A DNA stretch of 55,806 nucleotides. Source: JBBIOU01 sp037443205. Lineage in GTDB: Bacteria; Bacteroidota; Bacteroidia; Flavobacteriales_D; UBA2798. Made by a program: the position numbers and the translations under genes. The notes beneath the pieces were generated by a model, which did no database searches, was not told the DNA's origin, and was given only the letters and a program-made list of their open reading frames with translations. Location: positions 1 to 55,806 of the forward strand of contig JBBIOU010000023.1 of NCBI GenBank assembly GCA_037443205.1, written 5' to 3'. Below are positions 35,561 to 45,377 of the stretch, piece after piece; the stretch's first letter is position 1, and the number at the start of each line of letters is the position of its first letter.

Positions 35561-36913
35561 ATGAAAAATATTACGATAGCAGGTAGTGGTTTGGTAGGTT
35601 CGTTATTAAGTATTTACCTTGCCAAAAGAGGATATAAAGTAGAACTGTTTGAACGCAGACCCGATATGCGCAAAACAAAAATTTCGGCCGGTCGTTCCAT
35701 AAACTTAGCTTTAAGCGACCGGGGTTGGCGCGGTTTGGAAGGTGTTGGCATAGCTGATGAAATAAAAAAAATTGCCATCCCGATGTACGGACGTTATCTG
35801 CACTACAAAGACGGTTCTACAGCCTATCAACCCTACGGTAAAAACGACCAGGCCATCTATTCTGTTTCGCGGGGTGCAATAAATATGAAACTGATGGATT
35901 TAGCCGAAAAACATCCAAACATCAACATACATTTTAATCATCGATGCGCCGGTTTGAGTAAAAACCATCAAACCATTTATTTTGAAAATGAAATTACTCA
36001 CGAAATAATTGAACGTACACCTGATTTGATTTTTGGTGCTGATGGCGCTTTTTCGCCCGTTCGGTTGCATTTGCAATTACACACCGATAGATTTGAATAT
36101 CATCAGCACTACATAGAAGCAGGATATAAAGAACTGGAAATACCTCCCGGAAAGAATAACACTTTTTTACTTGAAAAAAATGCCTTGCATATTTGGCCCA
36201 GAGGCGATTTTATGCTTATTGCATTACCCAATTTTGATGGTAGTTTTACCTGTACCTTGTTTTTTCCGATGACTGGCCAACGATCGTTCGAAAAACTAAA
36301 AACCCGGGAAGACATACTCAAATTTTTTACCGAAGAATTTCCGGATGCCGTACCATTGATGCCTACGCTATTGAACGATTATTTTAAGAATCCTACTTCA
36401 TCTTTGGTTACCGTAAAATGTTACCCCTGGACGTACGCATCAAAAATAGCTCTGATAGGAGATGCCGCACACGCCATTGTTCCTTTTTTCGGACAAGGAA
36501 TGAACTGTGGTTTTGAAGATTGTGTGATACTTGACTCTCTGATTGACCAATACCCTGAAAACTGGGAAATGATTTTTGAACACTATCAGCAATTACGTAA
36601 ACCCGATGCTGATGCCATAGCCGATATGGCCATAGGAAACTTTATTGAAATGCGCGATAAAACTGCCGACCCGAAATTCTTATTGCAAAAGAAAATTGAA
36701 GCAAGGTTTAGCGATAAATACCCCGATAAATGGGTACCAATGTATAGCATGGTAACTTTTAGCCCACATATACGCTATTCGGAAGCTTATCAAAAGGGTA
36801 TGCAACAAGAAGCCTTGATGCAAAAAATCATGTCATTACCCGATATTGATAAACAATGGGATAGTGAAAAAATTGAGCAAATGATATTATCTGAACTGCA
36901 AAGTATTGCCTAA
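35561..36913 (+). CDS. kmo: Kynurenine 3-monooxygenase
   Basis: This 450-residue FAD-dependent enzyme hydroxylates kynurenine to 3-hydroxykynurenine using NADPH and O2. The N-terminal FAD motif is GSGLVGSLLSIYLAKRG, the ISAGRSINLALSDRGW segment is typical of the family, and GDAAHAIVPFFGQGMNCGFED is the second FAD/ribose motif. It lies directly behind kynU and the 49-aa membrane peptide on the same strand. An aldehyde dehydrogenase of the same pathway begins near the right edge of the window, about 18 kb away. Confidence 0.95.
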   Translation: MKNITIAGSGLVGSLLSIYLAKRGYKVELFERRPDMRKTKISAGRSINLALSDRGWRGLEGVGIADEIKKIAIPMYGRYLHYKDGSTAYQPYGKNDQAIYSVSRGAINMKLMDLAEKHPNINIHFNHRCAGLSKNHQTIYFENEITHEIIERTPDLIFGADGAFSPVRLHLQLHTDRFEYHQHYIEAGYKELEIPPGKNNTFLLEKNALHIWPRGDFMLIALPNFDGSFTCTLFFPMTGQRSFEKLKTREDILKFFTEEFPDAVPLMPTLLNDYFKNPTSSLVTVKCYPWTYASKIALIGDAAHAIVPFFGQGMNCGFEDCVILDSLIDQYPENWEMIFEHYQQLRKPDADAIADMAIGNFIEMRDKTADPKFLLQKKIEARFSDKYPDKWVPMYSMVTFSPHIRYSEAYQKGMQQEALMQKIMSLPDIDKQWDSEKIEQMILSELQSIA

Positions 36914-36935
36914 CTTTAGGTTCTATTATAATTAA

Positions 36936-37805
36936 ATGCTCTTAAACACAATGATAAAAAAGTTATTCCCGGTCATATTTATTATTATAATTTGTCCGCT
37001 GATATTAAATGCCCAACGACAATACGGTAGAAAATACTCCCCATTATACGAATTTGATGGTCGCTATAAACTTAGTGGATGGCATTTTGCACCCGGATTA
37101 ACCTATACCTTAACGCGTTTAAAAAACAAATCCGAAACCTTATATACTAACAACGACACCAGCTATCAGGCATTATTTGATCCCTCAGGAAGATTAGGCT
37201 TTTATTTTGAATTAGGCAGATATCGTATTTTTAAATACGGATATTTATTTAATTACATGGATTATAGCATTGCTTTTAAACAAATAAAAGGCAAAGAAAA
37301 ATTTGAAGGAATCTGGATGCAGGAAAGCAACGCTTTAACATTTGCTCAAACCAGCGGAAGCGGAGTGTTTTCATTCAATTACCTGACAGCTAATTTTAAT
37401 TTATATAATGTTAAACAACTCAAAGAATACACCTTTTTACAAACCGGAATAGGTATTAATATAGATTATTCCATAATTCACCGAAGTAATTATGACGGTA
37501 ACACACTGTTTCATAACCAACAAATGCCCTCTCGTTTTATGAGTCAAATACATTTTAAACTTGGTTTTGGATGGAAGGCAAGCGATATTTTATACATCAT
37601 TCCTACACTCGAAACACCTGTTTTAAATTTGTATGAGTGGTATCAAGGTAAATCAACTTTACCTGTATTCAGCAGCCGCTATCGCCCGCTCATCTTTACT
37701 CTGCGCATAGCCTGGTTAAGCAAACCCAAGCCAGGCGATTGCCCCAAAGTAGAGGGTATGCCCGATGATAAAAAAAGACAAAATAATTATCAAATGAATA
37801 AATAG
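36936..37805 (+). CDS. Secreted/outer-membrane-like protein of unknown function
   Basis: This protein is 289 residues from ATG 36936, or 284 from ATG 36951, which better starts a signal peptide (MIKKLFPVIFIIIICPLILNAQ). The body is strand-rich with aromatic residues (GWHFAPGLTYTL, LGFYFELGRYRIF, YGYLFNYMDYSI), consistent with an outer-membrane barrel. I do not recognise a family. It lies 22 bp after kmo and 63 bp before murB on the same strand, so it may be the last gene of the kynurenine unit. Confidence 0.65.
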   Translation: MLLNTMIKKLFPVIFIIIICPLILNAQRQYGRKYSPLYEFDGRYKLSGWHFAPGLTYTLTRLKNKSETLYTNNDTSYQALFDPSGRLGFYFELGRYRIFKYGYLFNYMDYSIAFKQIKGKEKFEGIWMQESNALTFAQTSGSGVFSFNYLTANFNLYNVKQLKEYTFLQTGIGINIDYSIIHRSNYDGNTLFHNQQMPSRFMSQIHFKLGFGWKASDILYIIPTLETPVLNLYEWYQGKSTLPVFSSRYRPLIFTLRIAWLSKPKPGDCPKVEGMPDDKKRQNNYQMNK

Positions 37806-37868
37806 TATTTATACATATTTCAGAAGTTATTACTATTAATTAATTATAACCAGATATTTTTACCGCAA

Positions 37869-38888
37869 ATGAATATACGGCAAAATGTTTCTTTAAAAAA
37901 TTACAACACATTCGGTATTAACGTAATTGCAAAATACTTTTTTGCATTTAATGAATTATCACAATTGCAAACCATACTCGAAGATAAAAAGTACAGGGGT
38001 GAACAAAAACTAATATTAGGCGGAGGTAGTAATATTTTGTTTACTCAAAATTTTGACGGATTGATTATACACAATCAATTAAAAGGAATAGAATTGATAA
38101 ATGAAGATACAGATTATTACTATATTAAAGCAGCAGCAGGCGAGGTTTGGCATAATTTGGTGATGCACTGCGTAAATAATAATTACGCAGGTTTAGAAAA
38201 TTTATCACTCATACCCGGTTATGTAGGAGCATCGCCCATACAAAATATCGGGGCATACGGGGTAGAAATGAAAGATGTGTTTTATTGTCTGGATGCCTGG
38301 CATATTCACCAAAAAGAAATACATACCTTAACTAAACAAGATTGTAAATTTGCATATCGCGACAGTATATTTAAAAATAAATGCAAAGGAGAATATATTA
38401 TACTATCGGTAGTTTTTCGTTTATACAAAAAACCGGTATTAAATTATACTTACGGGGCAATAAAAGAAGAATTAGAGAAAATGAATATTACAGAAATCGG
38501 CATCAAAGAAATCAGCCGGGCAGTTATCAATATACGCAGCAGCAAACTACCTGATCCATCTCTGATAGGCAATGCGGGCAGTTTTTTTAAAAATCCCGAA
38601 GTGCCTGCTCATAAATACCTGGAGTTAAAACAAAAGCATCCCGATATAGCAGCCTACAGTCTGGGCAACGGAAATCACAAAATAGCTGCTGCCTGGATGA
38701 TAGAAAAAGCGGGTTGGAAGGGCAAAAAATTCGAAAATTGTTATGGTGTGCATGATAAACAAGCTTTGGTACTGGTAAATTTTGGCTGTGCATCAGGCTT
38801 GCAGATAGCGCAACTATCAGATAATATCAGGCAGGATATTAAGCAAAAATTTGGTATAGAGCTTGAATGTGAAGTGAATATTATTTAA
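37869..38888 (+). CDS. murB: UDP-N-acetylenolpyruvoylglucosamine reductase
   Basis: This 339-residue FAD enzyme reduces UDP-GlcNAc-enolpyruvate to UDP-MurNAc in peptidoglycan synthesis. FAD-binding LILGGGSNILF and YVGASPIQNIGAYG are present, as are the catalytic Ser in GNAGSFFKNP and the C-terminal Glu in ELECEVNII. The length and layout are those of the E. coli-type (type I) enzyme. It follows the kynurenine genes on the same strand but is functionally unrelated. Confidence 0.95.
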   Translation: MNIRQNVSLKNYNTFGINVIAKYFFAFNELSQLQTILEDKKYRGEQKLILGGGSNILFTQNFDGLIIHNQLKGIELINEDTDYYYIKAAAGEVWHNLVMHCVNNNYAGLENLSLIPGYVGASPIQNIGAYGVEMKDVFYCLDAWHIHQKEIHTLTKQDCKFAYRDSIFKNKCKGEYIILSVVFRLYKKPVLNYTYGAIKEELEKMNITEIGIKEISRAVINIRSSKLPDPSLIGNAGSFFKNPEVPAHKYLELKQKHPDIAAYSLGNGNHKIAAAWMIEKAGWKGKKFENCYGVHDKQALVLVNFGCASGLQIAQLSDNIRQDIKQKFGIELECEVNII

Positions 38889-38898
38889 GCCCAAAAAG

Positions 38899-38997
38899 TG
38901 ATAGATTTTTTGCCGTAAGCTTGGAATGTTTAAGATTTTGTAAAGAATTTCTTGTAATATTTTTATTATAAAAGTTAAATATTAATAAAATCTTAAG
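38899..38997. repeat. Dispersed repeat R1, copy b
   Basis: The 33-nt core 38932-38964 is identical to 17941-17973. The copy is bracketed by TTAAGATTTT (38930-38939) and AAAATCTTAA (38988-38997), which are perfect 10-bp inverted arms. It is followed by GGGTTAACCC (39001-39010) and sequence resembling 18252-18282. The rest of the 38889-39177 gap contains only the promoter at 39133-39164. Confidence 0.65.
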
Positions 38998-39132
38998 AGC
39001 CGGGTTAACCCTAATTCCGCCTGCATACCTACGCCCACGTCATTCATGGCTTATGATAATTTTAGAATTTATGCCCATACTAGCAACCCTTTATAACCAG
39101 AATATCGTCATCAACAATACGCTGTTAAAAAT

Positions 39133-39164
39133 TTTGTATGTTTATTCAAAAATGTATATTTTTG
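39133..39164 (+). promoter_or_regulatory. Bacteroidota-type promoter TTTG-N20-TATTTTTG
   Basis: TTTG at 39133-39136 is followed after 20 bp by TATTTTTG (39157-39164), matching the -33/-7 consensus and spacing. It ends 13 bp before the ATG of the gene at 39178, so the leader would be very short. Confidence 0.65.
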
Positions 39165-39177
39165 CTATGCGCAGAAA

Positions 39178-40176
39178 ATGAAAGTATTATTTAATAAATA
39201 TATTATACTCCTGAGTAGTGCATTGTCTTTTACCTACGCTAACTCACAAAGTTTTTTGGTGTTAAACGAGTGGAAGCGCTATCGGCACGAATTATCAGTG
39301 GGGGGAGGGATTTCTAATTTTTTAGGAGACTTAGGCGGTTTAGATAAAATAGGGAGTCCTTTTATATACGACCTGGAATGGAAACTCACTAAACCGGCCT
39401 GGTCAACTATTATACACCGCTATTATTTGCAAGAATATTTATCCATCAGAAATTCCCTGTTTTGGGGCAATGTAGCAGGTGATGATAAATTGACCAAAGA
39501 ACCATTCAGAAGCAACAGAAATCTGCATTTTAAATCAGTAATTGTTGAATTAGCAACGGGCCTGGAAGTGCAAATAATGAAAAGAACGGGGCACAATCGC
39601 CATAACTTACGCAATGTAAGAGGTCGCAGGATTGGTGTACAAGGGAATGCCTACGGTATTTATGGTTTTGCCGGAGTAGGGGTATTTTATTTTAACCCCA
39701 AAGCGCAATACCAGGGCAGATGGGTTGCTCTACAACCCTTAAGAACCGAGGGACAAGGTTTGGCTAATAATCCAAATAAGCCATACAGCCGTATCAGCGT
39801 TTCTTTTCCCATGGGTTTTGGTTTAAGGTACGATTTCAGAACCAAATGGGGATTTAGCATTGAACTTTCGCATCATTTTACCATTACCGATTATATAGAC
39901 GATGTTAGTACCTCTTACTATGATCAAAATGATTTGAATTTATATTATGGTCCTGTTTCCGCCTATCTGTCAAATCCAACAACCAATACTATCTGGACAG
40001 ACATCCCCGATTATCCTACGGATGTTAGTCCTACACAAGCCGGTATGCAAAGAGGCGATGAAACAGATAAAGACGGTTTTTTATTTTTAAATCTGACATT
40101 TAACTATAAATTTAAAAACCAGTATCGCGGGCCCAGAGGTGCGGTTAAATACAAAAAGCGCAGAGCCTCTTTCTAA
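39178..40176 (+). CDS. Outer-membrane beta-barrel protein (DUF6089-like)
   Basis: This 332-residue protein has a signal peptide (IILLSSALSFTYANSQ). The motif ELSVGGGISNFLGDLGG near residue 39 and the later GFGLRYDFRTKWGFSIELSHHF strands are typical of the DUF6089-type outer-membrane proteins of Bacteroidota. A basic insertion (KRTGHNRHNLRNVRGRR) lies in a predicted loop. The C-terminus ends in a strand and a basic tail. Function is unknown. It has its own promoter at 39133-39164 and is convergent with an M28 peptidase gene 40 bp away. Confidence 0.8.
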   Translation: MKVLFNKYIILLSSALSFTYANSQSFLVLNEWKRYRHELSVGGGISNFLGDLGGLDKIGSPFIYDLEWKLTKPAWSTIIHRYYLQEYLSIRNSLFWGNVAGDDKLTKEPFRSNRNLHFKSVIVELATGLEVQIMKRTGHNRHNLRNVRGRRIGVQGNAYGIYGFAGVGVFYFNPKAQYQGRWVALQPLRTEGQGLANNPNKPYSRISVSFPMGFGLRYDFRTKWGFSIELSHHFTITDYIDDVSTSYYDQNDLNLYYGPVSAYLSNPTTNTIWTDIPDYPTDVSPTQAGMQRGDETDKDGFLFLNLTFNYKFKNQYRGPRGAVKYKKRRASF

Positions 40177-40216
40177 GGATTATATTCAATTATCTAGTAC
40201 ACTCATTTCTGATAAA

Positions 40217-41398
40217 TTATTTTTTGATAATTTTCTTAGAATACTTTTTATTCAGGGTGTTTATTTGCAGTATATATATTCCTTTGCTAAATTCATAGGT
40301 TGGTATATTCAGGTTTTGAATATTCTTAAATTGTGCCGAATAAACTCTATTACCCTTTATGTCTAATAATTCTATATGTGCAGAAGGTTGATGGCTGTCA
40401 AAAATAATTTGAATAAAATCATCTATAGGGTTAGGGTAAATTTTTCCGTCAAATTGCTTATTACTTTCATGCATCGAAGCTATACCAACAGGAATAGCCA
40501 GATGTGCCAGCGAAGCAAGAGCAAGTTTGGCCATTTTATGATAATAGGGCACATTATAATGAATCATTTTATCTTGTACGGTATGATATTGCGGATTGGG
40601 ATCATTATCCCAATCTTCAATGAGGAGCAATGCACTAAAATTTTTATTCCAAAAAGCTGCATGATCGCTGTAAGTAGCACCGGGATTATTTATCAATAAA
40701 TTTAAGCCTAAATTATACCGCTGGTTAATGGCTAAAACGGTATCGCCTAAAGCTATAGAATTAGCAATGGGTCTTACATGTATTCTGGCGACATCATCAT
40801 TATTACCATCCCAGGCTATTGCATCCATGTTGATAACACCCATAATGCTGTCACCTTGATTTTGTGCCATGGTTGCGTAATTGTTGGCTCCCACCAAACC
40901 TTGTTCTTCTTCGTCCCAAAAGGCATATATAATCGTGTATTCAAAAGCGTATGCTGACAATATCCGCGCTGCTTCGAGCACTGTTGCTACACTGCTTGCA
41001 TTATCATCGGCTGCCGGTGCAATATTTTGATTTGGCATACCATCATAATGTGCACAAATAATAAAATATTTATGCGGATAAACTAATCCGGGCTGAATAG
41101 CAAGGGCGTTTTTACCCGAAATTCCAAACAGCAAGGAATCAGTCTGCAATCCGTATGATGATAATTTTTCAATGATATAGCGATATGCCAATTCATTCCC
41201 CGGTTTGTTTTTATGCCTTGAAAAAATAGTATCAACTGTATTGTTTACCGTTACACCTCTTTCGCCTGTTATTTCTTCATTGCGAAATAATAGCGTATCA
41301 ATATTTACTTCCGAAATAATGGAATTGATATAGGTGTTTTGCTGTGCAACTGACTGCAAAACCAATAAACAAAATATTATTTTTACAAGAATCTTCAT
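40217..41398 (-). CDS. T9SS-secreted M28 family aminopeptidase
   Basis: This 393-residue protein has a signal peptide (IIFCLLVLQSVAQQ). The M28 zinc-ligand set is complete: His and Asp in CAHYDGMP and PAADDNASSVA, the Glu pair in WDEEEQGLVGA, Asp in NMDAIAWDG and His in YSDHAAFW. The C-terminal type A sorting domain is KIYPNPIDDFIQI...KGIYILQI. It should be an extracellular or surface aminopeptidase releasing amino acids from peptides. It starts 10 bp after the stop of urocanate hydratase on the same strand, which suggests co-expression with histidine breakdown. Confidence 0.92.
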   Translation of the reverse strand: MKILVKIIFCLLVLQSVAQQNTYINSIISEVNIDTLLFRNEEITGERGVTVNNTVDTIFSRHKNKPGNELAYRYIIEKLSSYGLQTDSLLFGISGKNALAIQPGLVYPHKYFIICAHYDGMPNQNIAPAADDNASSVATVLEAARILSAYAFEYTIIYAFWDEEEQGLVGANNYATMAQNQGDSIMGVINMDAIAWDGNNDDVARIHVRPIANSIALGDTVLAINQRYNLGLNLLINNPGATYSDHAAFWNKNFSALLLIEDWDNDPNPQYHTVQDKMIHYNVPYYHKMAKLALASLAHLAIPVGIASMHESNKQFDGKIYPNPIDDFIQIIFDSHQPSAHIELLDIKGNRVYSAQFKNIQNLNIPTYEFSKGIYILQINTLNKKYSKKIIKK

Positions 41399-41408
41399 AG
41401 TATATATG

Positions 41409-43436
41409 TTATATATTTAATATCTTTTCATCTACCAGATTAGGAAGCGTTACTTTTAAATTTTTAGTGCGTTTCATTTCGCGTTCAATGGCAAATAAGG
41501 CTTCTTTATTGCGCGCCCAGGCTCTGCGGGCTATACCGTTATTTACATCCCAAAACAACATGGATTCCAATCTTCTGTCGGCATCTTTACTGCCGTCTAA
41601 TACCAAACCAAAACCACCATTAATAACTTCGCCCCAACCAACACCTCCGCCATTGTGTAAACTTACCCAAGTGGCACCTCTAAAAGCATCGCCCACAAAA
41701 TTATGTACCGCCATATCGGCCGTAAATCGTGAACCATCATAAATATTGCTGGTTTCACGATAAGGAGAATCTGTTCCCGATACATCATGATGATCTCTTC
41801 CCAGCACAACAGGTGCAGAAATTTTTCCTGCTTTTATGGCTTTGTTAAATGCCTGTGCAATTTTTATTCTTCCTTCCGAATCGGCATATAATATGCGTGC
41901 TTGCGAACCAACTACTAAGTTGTTTTTTTGCGCATCTCTAATCCAAAGAATGTTATCTTCTAATTGTTGCTTAATTTCCTTTGGTGCTTTTTTGTACATG
42001 TCCTCAAGCACTTTTAAAGCAATTTTATCGGTTGTTTCCAAATCTTTTGGATTGGCGCTGGTACACACCCAACGGAATGGTCCAAAACCATAATCGAAAC
42101 ACATGGGACCTAAAATATCCTGCACGTATGATGGATATTTAAACTCTCTGTCAACGCCTTTTACATCAGCTCCTGCGCGTGATGCTTCCAGCAAAAATGC
42201 ATTTCCGTAATCGAAGAAATACATTCCTTTTGCAGTTAATTTATTTATAGCATCAGCATGTCTGCGTAAAGTTTTTTGAACTTCTTCTTTAAATTTTTCG
42301 GGTTCTTCGGCCATCATTTTGTTACTTTCTTCGTAACTAAAACCAACCGGATAATAACCTCCCGCCCAAGGATTATGCAATGAAGTTTGGTCGCTGCCAA
42401 TATCTACTTTTATATTTCTTCTAACTAAGGCTTCCCATAAGTCAACAATATTTCCATCGTATGCAATCGAAACGGCTTCACCGTTTTTTCTGGCTTTTTC
42501 TGCTCGGGTAATTAGTTCGTCTAAATTGCTGTACACTTCATCTACCCAACCTTGTTGATGGCGTTTGTAGGTAGCTTTCGGATTAATTTCTGCGGTAATA
42601 CTTACCAATCCTGCAATACGCGCAGCTTTGGGTTGTGCACCGCTCATACCGCCTAATCCTGCGGTAACAAACAATGTTCCTTTAGGAATTTTTCCGCCAA
42701 ATTTTTTACGTGCGGCATTCATTACAGTAATGGTTGTACCGTGCACTATTCCTTGCGGGCCAATGTACATAAAAGAGCCTGCTGTCATCTGGCCGTATTG
42801 CGTTACACCCAAAGCGTTAAATTTTTCCCAATCATCAGGTTTACTGTAATTCGGAATCATCATACCATTTGTTACCACAACACGCGGTGCATCTTTATGC
42901 GAAGGGAACAAACCAAGCGGATGGCCGCTGTACAATACCAATGTTTGCTCATCGGTCATGGTTGCTAAGTATTGCATGGTAAGCAGATACTGCGCCCAGT
43001 TCTGAAATACTGCACCATTGCCACCGTAGGTAATTAATTCATGCGGGTGTTGCGCTACGGCATAATCTAAATTATTGCTCAGCATGTGCATTATGGCTTT
43101 TGCCTGTATGCTTTTGCCGGGGTAATCTTTTATTGGGCGTGCATATATTTTGTAATCCGGACGAAAACGATACATATAAATTCGTCCGTAAGTTTTTAGT
43201 TCTTCGGCAAATTCTTTGGCTAATGTGGCATGGAATTTTTTAGGGAAATAACGCAAGGCATTTTTCAACGCCAACTTTTTTTCTTCATCATTTAAAATGT
43301 CTTTGCGTTTAGGTGCATGATTTAGTTCAGGGTCGTAAGGTTTGGCTTTGGGTAATTTATCCGGAATACCTTGTAAAATGAGTTTGCGAAAATCTGCGGT
43401 GCTTATATTTTTATTTTTTACCGATTTCATTTTCAT
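41409..43436 (-). CDS. hutU: Urocanate hydratase
   Basis: This 675-residue enzyme converts urocanate to imidazolonepropionate in histidine catabolism with a tightly bound NAD+. Family motifs include GGNGAVFQNWAQYL, the NAD-binding TAGLGGMSGAQPKAA and the Cys in FRWVCTSANP. It is the longer form of the family, with an extended N-terminus, as seen in several Bacteroidota. The other hut genes (hutH, hutI and formiminoglutamate genes) are not in the window. An M28 peptidase follows 10 bp downstream. A bidirectional hairpin terminator separates it from the C10 peptidase gene upstream. Confidence 0.95.
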   Translation of the reverse strand: MKMKSVKNKNISTADFRKLILQGIPDKLPKAKPYDPELNHAPKRKDILNDEEKKLALKNALRYFPKKFHATLAKEFAEELKTYGRIYMYRFRPDYKIYARPIKDYPGKSIQAKAIMHMLSNNLDYAVAQHPHELITYGGNGAVFQNWAQYLLTMQYLATMTDEQTLVLYSGHPLGLFPSHKDAPRVVVTNGMMIPNYSKPDDWEKFNALGVTQYGQMTAGSFMYIGPQGIVHGTTITVMNAARKKFGGKIPKGTLFVTAGLGGMSGAQPKAARIAGLVSITAEINPKATYKRHQQGWVDEVYSNLDELITRAEKARKNGEAVSIAYDGNIVDLWEALVRRNIKVDIGSDQTSLHNPWAGGYYPVGFSYEESNKMMAEEPEKFKEEVQKTLRRHADAINKLTAKGMYFFDYGNAFLLEASRAGADVKGVDREFKYPSYVQDILGPMCFDYGFGPFRWVCTSANPKDLETTDKIALKVLEDMYKKAPKEIKQQLEDNILWIRDAQKNNLVVGSQARILYADSEGRIKIAQAFNKAIKAGKISAPVVLGRDHHDVSGTDSPYRETSNIYDGSRFTADMAVHNFVGDAFRGATWVSLHNGGGVGWGEVINGGFGLVLDGSKDADRRLESMLFWDVNNGIARRAWARNKEALFAIEREMKRTKNLKVTLPNLVDEKILNI

Positions 43437-43475
43437 AATTCTTAATGTGCAAATATCTGTATAAAGTATTTAAAT

Positions 43476-43508
43476 AAAAAACCATCCGCCAATGGCAGAT
43501 GGTTTTTT
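43476..43508. terminator. Bidirectional Rho-independent terminator
   Basis: AAAAAACCATC and GATGGTTTTTT pair perfectly around an inner GCC-AAT-GGC hairpin. On the minus strand it follows the C10 peptidase stop by 24 bp and ends in T6, so it terminates that gene. It lies upstream of hutU on that strand. Confidence 0.85.
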
Positions 43509-43532
43509 AAACATAATAAATCTTATTTTGTT

Positions 43533-45053
43533 TTACCTTAATACGGTAAATTTTCTTATAGTATTTTTTTCACTTGTTCTGATGTTTATTAAATATACAC
43601 CATTTTGAAGCTGACTAATAGGGAAAGAATTTATATCTGATTGTAAATTTTGCGACCATAGTGTTTTTCCGTTTAAATCATAAATCTCTACAAAGGTAGG
43701 TTGGTATGTACCTGAAATATTAATATGCAAAATATCATTTGCCGGATTAGGGAAAATAAAAATATTTTCGTTGTCGTTATTTTCGCTGATAAAAGTGGAA
43801 GTACTTGCATCTTGATTAATTAAAATAGTATCTGCATAAACACCGGCATTTATAATAACCATGCCGTTTCTAGGACTTGGCAGTACATTCGGGCTACAGG
43901 TAACAACAATGGTACCGTTGCCGGTTCCCGATGCCGGTGCTAATGACAACCAACTGTCGGGTGTAGTAGCAGTCCAGTTTCCGAAATTCAGGTAGCTAAC
44001 CAATATATTTTGATTCCCTCCGGCCTCGGAAAAACTTAAATTAGCCGGAGAAGTAGTTAAAGGCGATGCATCTTGTTTTACAACAACGGTGTCAATGTCG
44101 TTGCCATTATTGATATAAATATAACCGAAACGCACATTATCATTATTAACTGAACAATTAAAAGTGCTACCGTTATTGAGATTATAAAAACCCATATTAC
44201 CGGAAGGCATATTTAAACTTATCCAAGATACATCAGTTGATGCGTTCCAATTTAATAAAGAGGTAAATTCTAAATTTTGATTGACTGCTCCATTAGCTGT
44301 AATAAAAATAGTGTCTATAGCTGTTTCTAAATCACCTTGCAAAGGTTTGATATTAAAAATAAAATTTGAGGGATTAAATGTACCTGCTCCATTTACTACG
44401 TTGTTAATGCTGTAATATCCATCATAAGTTCCACCCCATCCGAAATTCATGTGAAACTGATCGGACAGATTATACCCGTCTATTAAGTAAAAATGGCTTC
44501 CTCCTTTTGCATATACCGGTCTTCCGGCATTTAATTCTGCTTTTATGGCATCTATTAGGTCCTGGGTTGTGTTAAACATAAAAGTTGCGGTGCTATATAT
44601 ACGAGGGGAATATTTAAAAAATTTTTTAAAAGGAGTGGCATCAAAAAACGAATTAGAACTGCTTCCACTCCATTGCATATTAACGGCAATACCCAAATGA
44701 TACATCAGTTTAGCGACTTCGGGATTTGACGAAGTTACATTATTAGGCATAGCCGCATAATTATAAGTTTGCACTGAAAAATCTACGCAATGACTCATGT
44801 CATTGGTATTGCAATGATTTCCCATTCCCGTTGAAGGGTAGCTGTAATACTTAAATATCTGAGCAATGGCTGTTGCATTACAGCCTGTCCATACTCTGCC
44901 GCATGCACCGCCCGAACCTGTTGTTGGGCATTGTGCATTGTAGTAACAGCCTTGGTTCCAGGTTGTACTGAGTAAAGGAGTAACCTGACCATCCGATTCA
45001 TTTGCCATTAAAATTAAGCAAAGGCTAAATAATAAAGTAGAGCGTATATTCAT
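43533..45053 (-). CDS. T9SS-secreted C10 (streptopain-like) cysteine peptidase
   Basis: This 506-residue protein has a signal peptide (LLFSLCLILMANESDGQ). The papain-fold C10 catalytic domain starts almost at once (TPLLSTTWNQGCYYN), with nucleophile Cys58 (GCNATAIAQIFKYY), catalytic His in GGSHFYLIDGYN and HMNFGWGG...GYYSIN. No long inhibitory pro-domain precedes it, unlike streptopain. Two BACON-like modules follow (WNASTDVSWISL, WTATTPDSWLSL), then the type A sorting domain FIFPNPANDILHINI...IRKFTVLR. It should act outside the cell. A clear terminator follows at 43476-43508. Confidence 0.92.
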   Translation of the reverse strand: MNIRSTLLFSLCLILMANESDGQVTPLLSTTWNQGCYYNAQCPTTGSGGACGRVWTGCNATAIAQIFKYYSYPSTGMGNHCNTNDMSHCVDFSVQTYNYAAMPNNVTSSNPEVAKLMYHLGIAVNMQWSGSSSNSFFDATPFKKFFKYSPRIYSTATFMFNTTQDLIDAIKAELNAGRPVYAKGGSHFYLIDGYNLSDQFHMNFGWGGTYDGYYSINNVVNGAGTFNPSNFIFNIKPLQGDLETAIDTIFITANGAVNQNLEFTSLLNWNASTDVSWISLNMPSGNMGFYNLNNGSTFNCSVNNDNVRFGYIYINNGNDIDTVVVKQDASPLTTSPANLSFSEAGGNQNILVSYLNFGNWTATTPDSWLSLAPASGTGNGTIVVTCSPNVLPSPRNGMVIINAGVYADTILINQDASTSTFISENNDNENIFIFPNPANDILHINISGTYQPTFVEIYDLNGKTLWSQNLQSDINSFPISQLQNGVYLINIRTSEKNTIRKFTVLR

Positions 45054-45377
45054 AAAGTAATTTTTTTCAATTTTTAAATTTAATAATTATTGAGCAACAA
45101 ATATTAATCTTATGTAATATTTTACTACTATTTGATGAATTATAATTATTTTATGATAAAGCCATTGCCATACAATACAATTAAATCCAAATCTGGTATT
45201 AGAAATTTAAATAAGCAGGGTGGTATTCGGGTAATTCGCTATCAAGCCGGTATTACAAATTTTAATATGTTATGCGGGATAAACAGTATTCTATCAAACA
45301 AATATAAAAAGAAATTAACAACAAAATAAATAACTTGCGCAAGGTTATTGAAATGACACATGCTAATCCCATAAAAA
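45054..45377. other. Intergenic stretch, nothing convincing
   Basis: This AT-rich gap separates the divergent C10 peptidase and trpG/pabA genes. A 65-codon open frame at 45132-45329 has no recognisable features and low-complexity composition, so I do not call it. I see no strong promoter match. Confidence 0.5.

Noticed and set aside
45132..45329. 65-codon open frame between the C10 peptidase and trpG
   Set aside because: It has no recognisable domain, signal or coupling to neighbours, and the composition is AT-driven; it is likely a chance frame.
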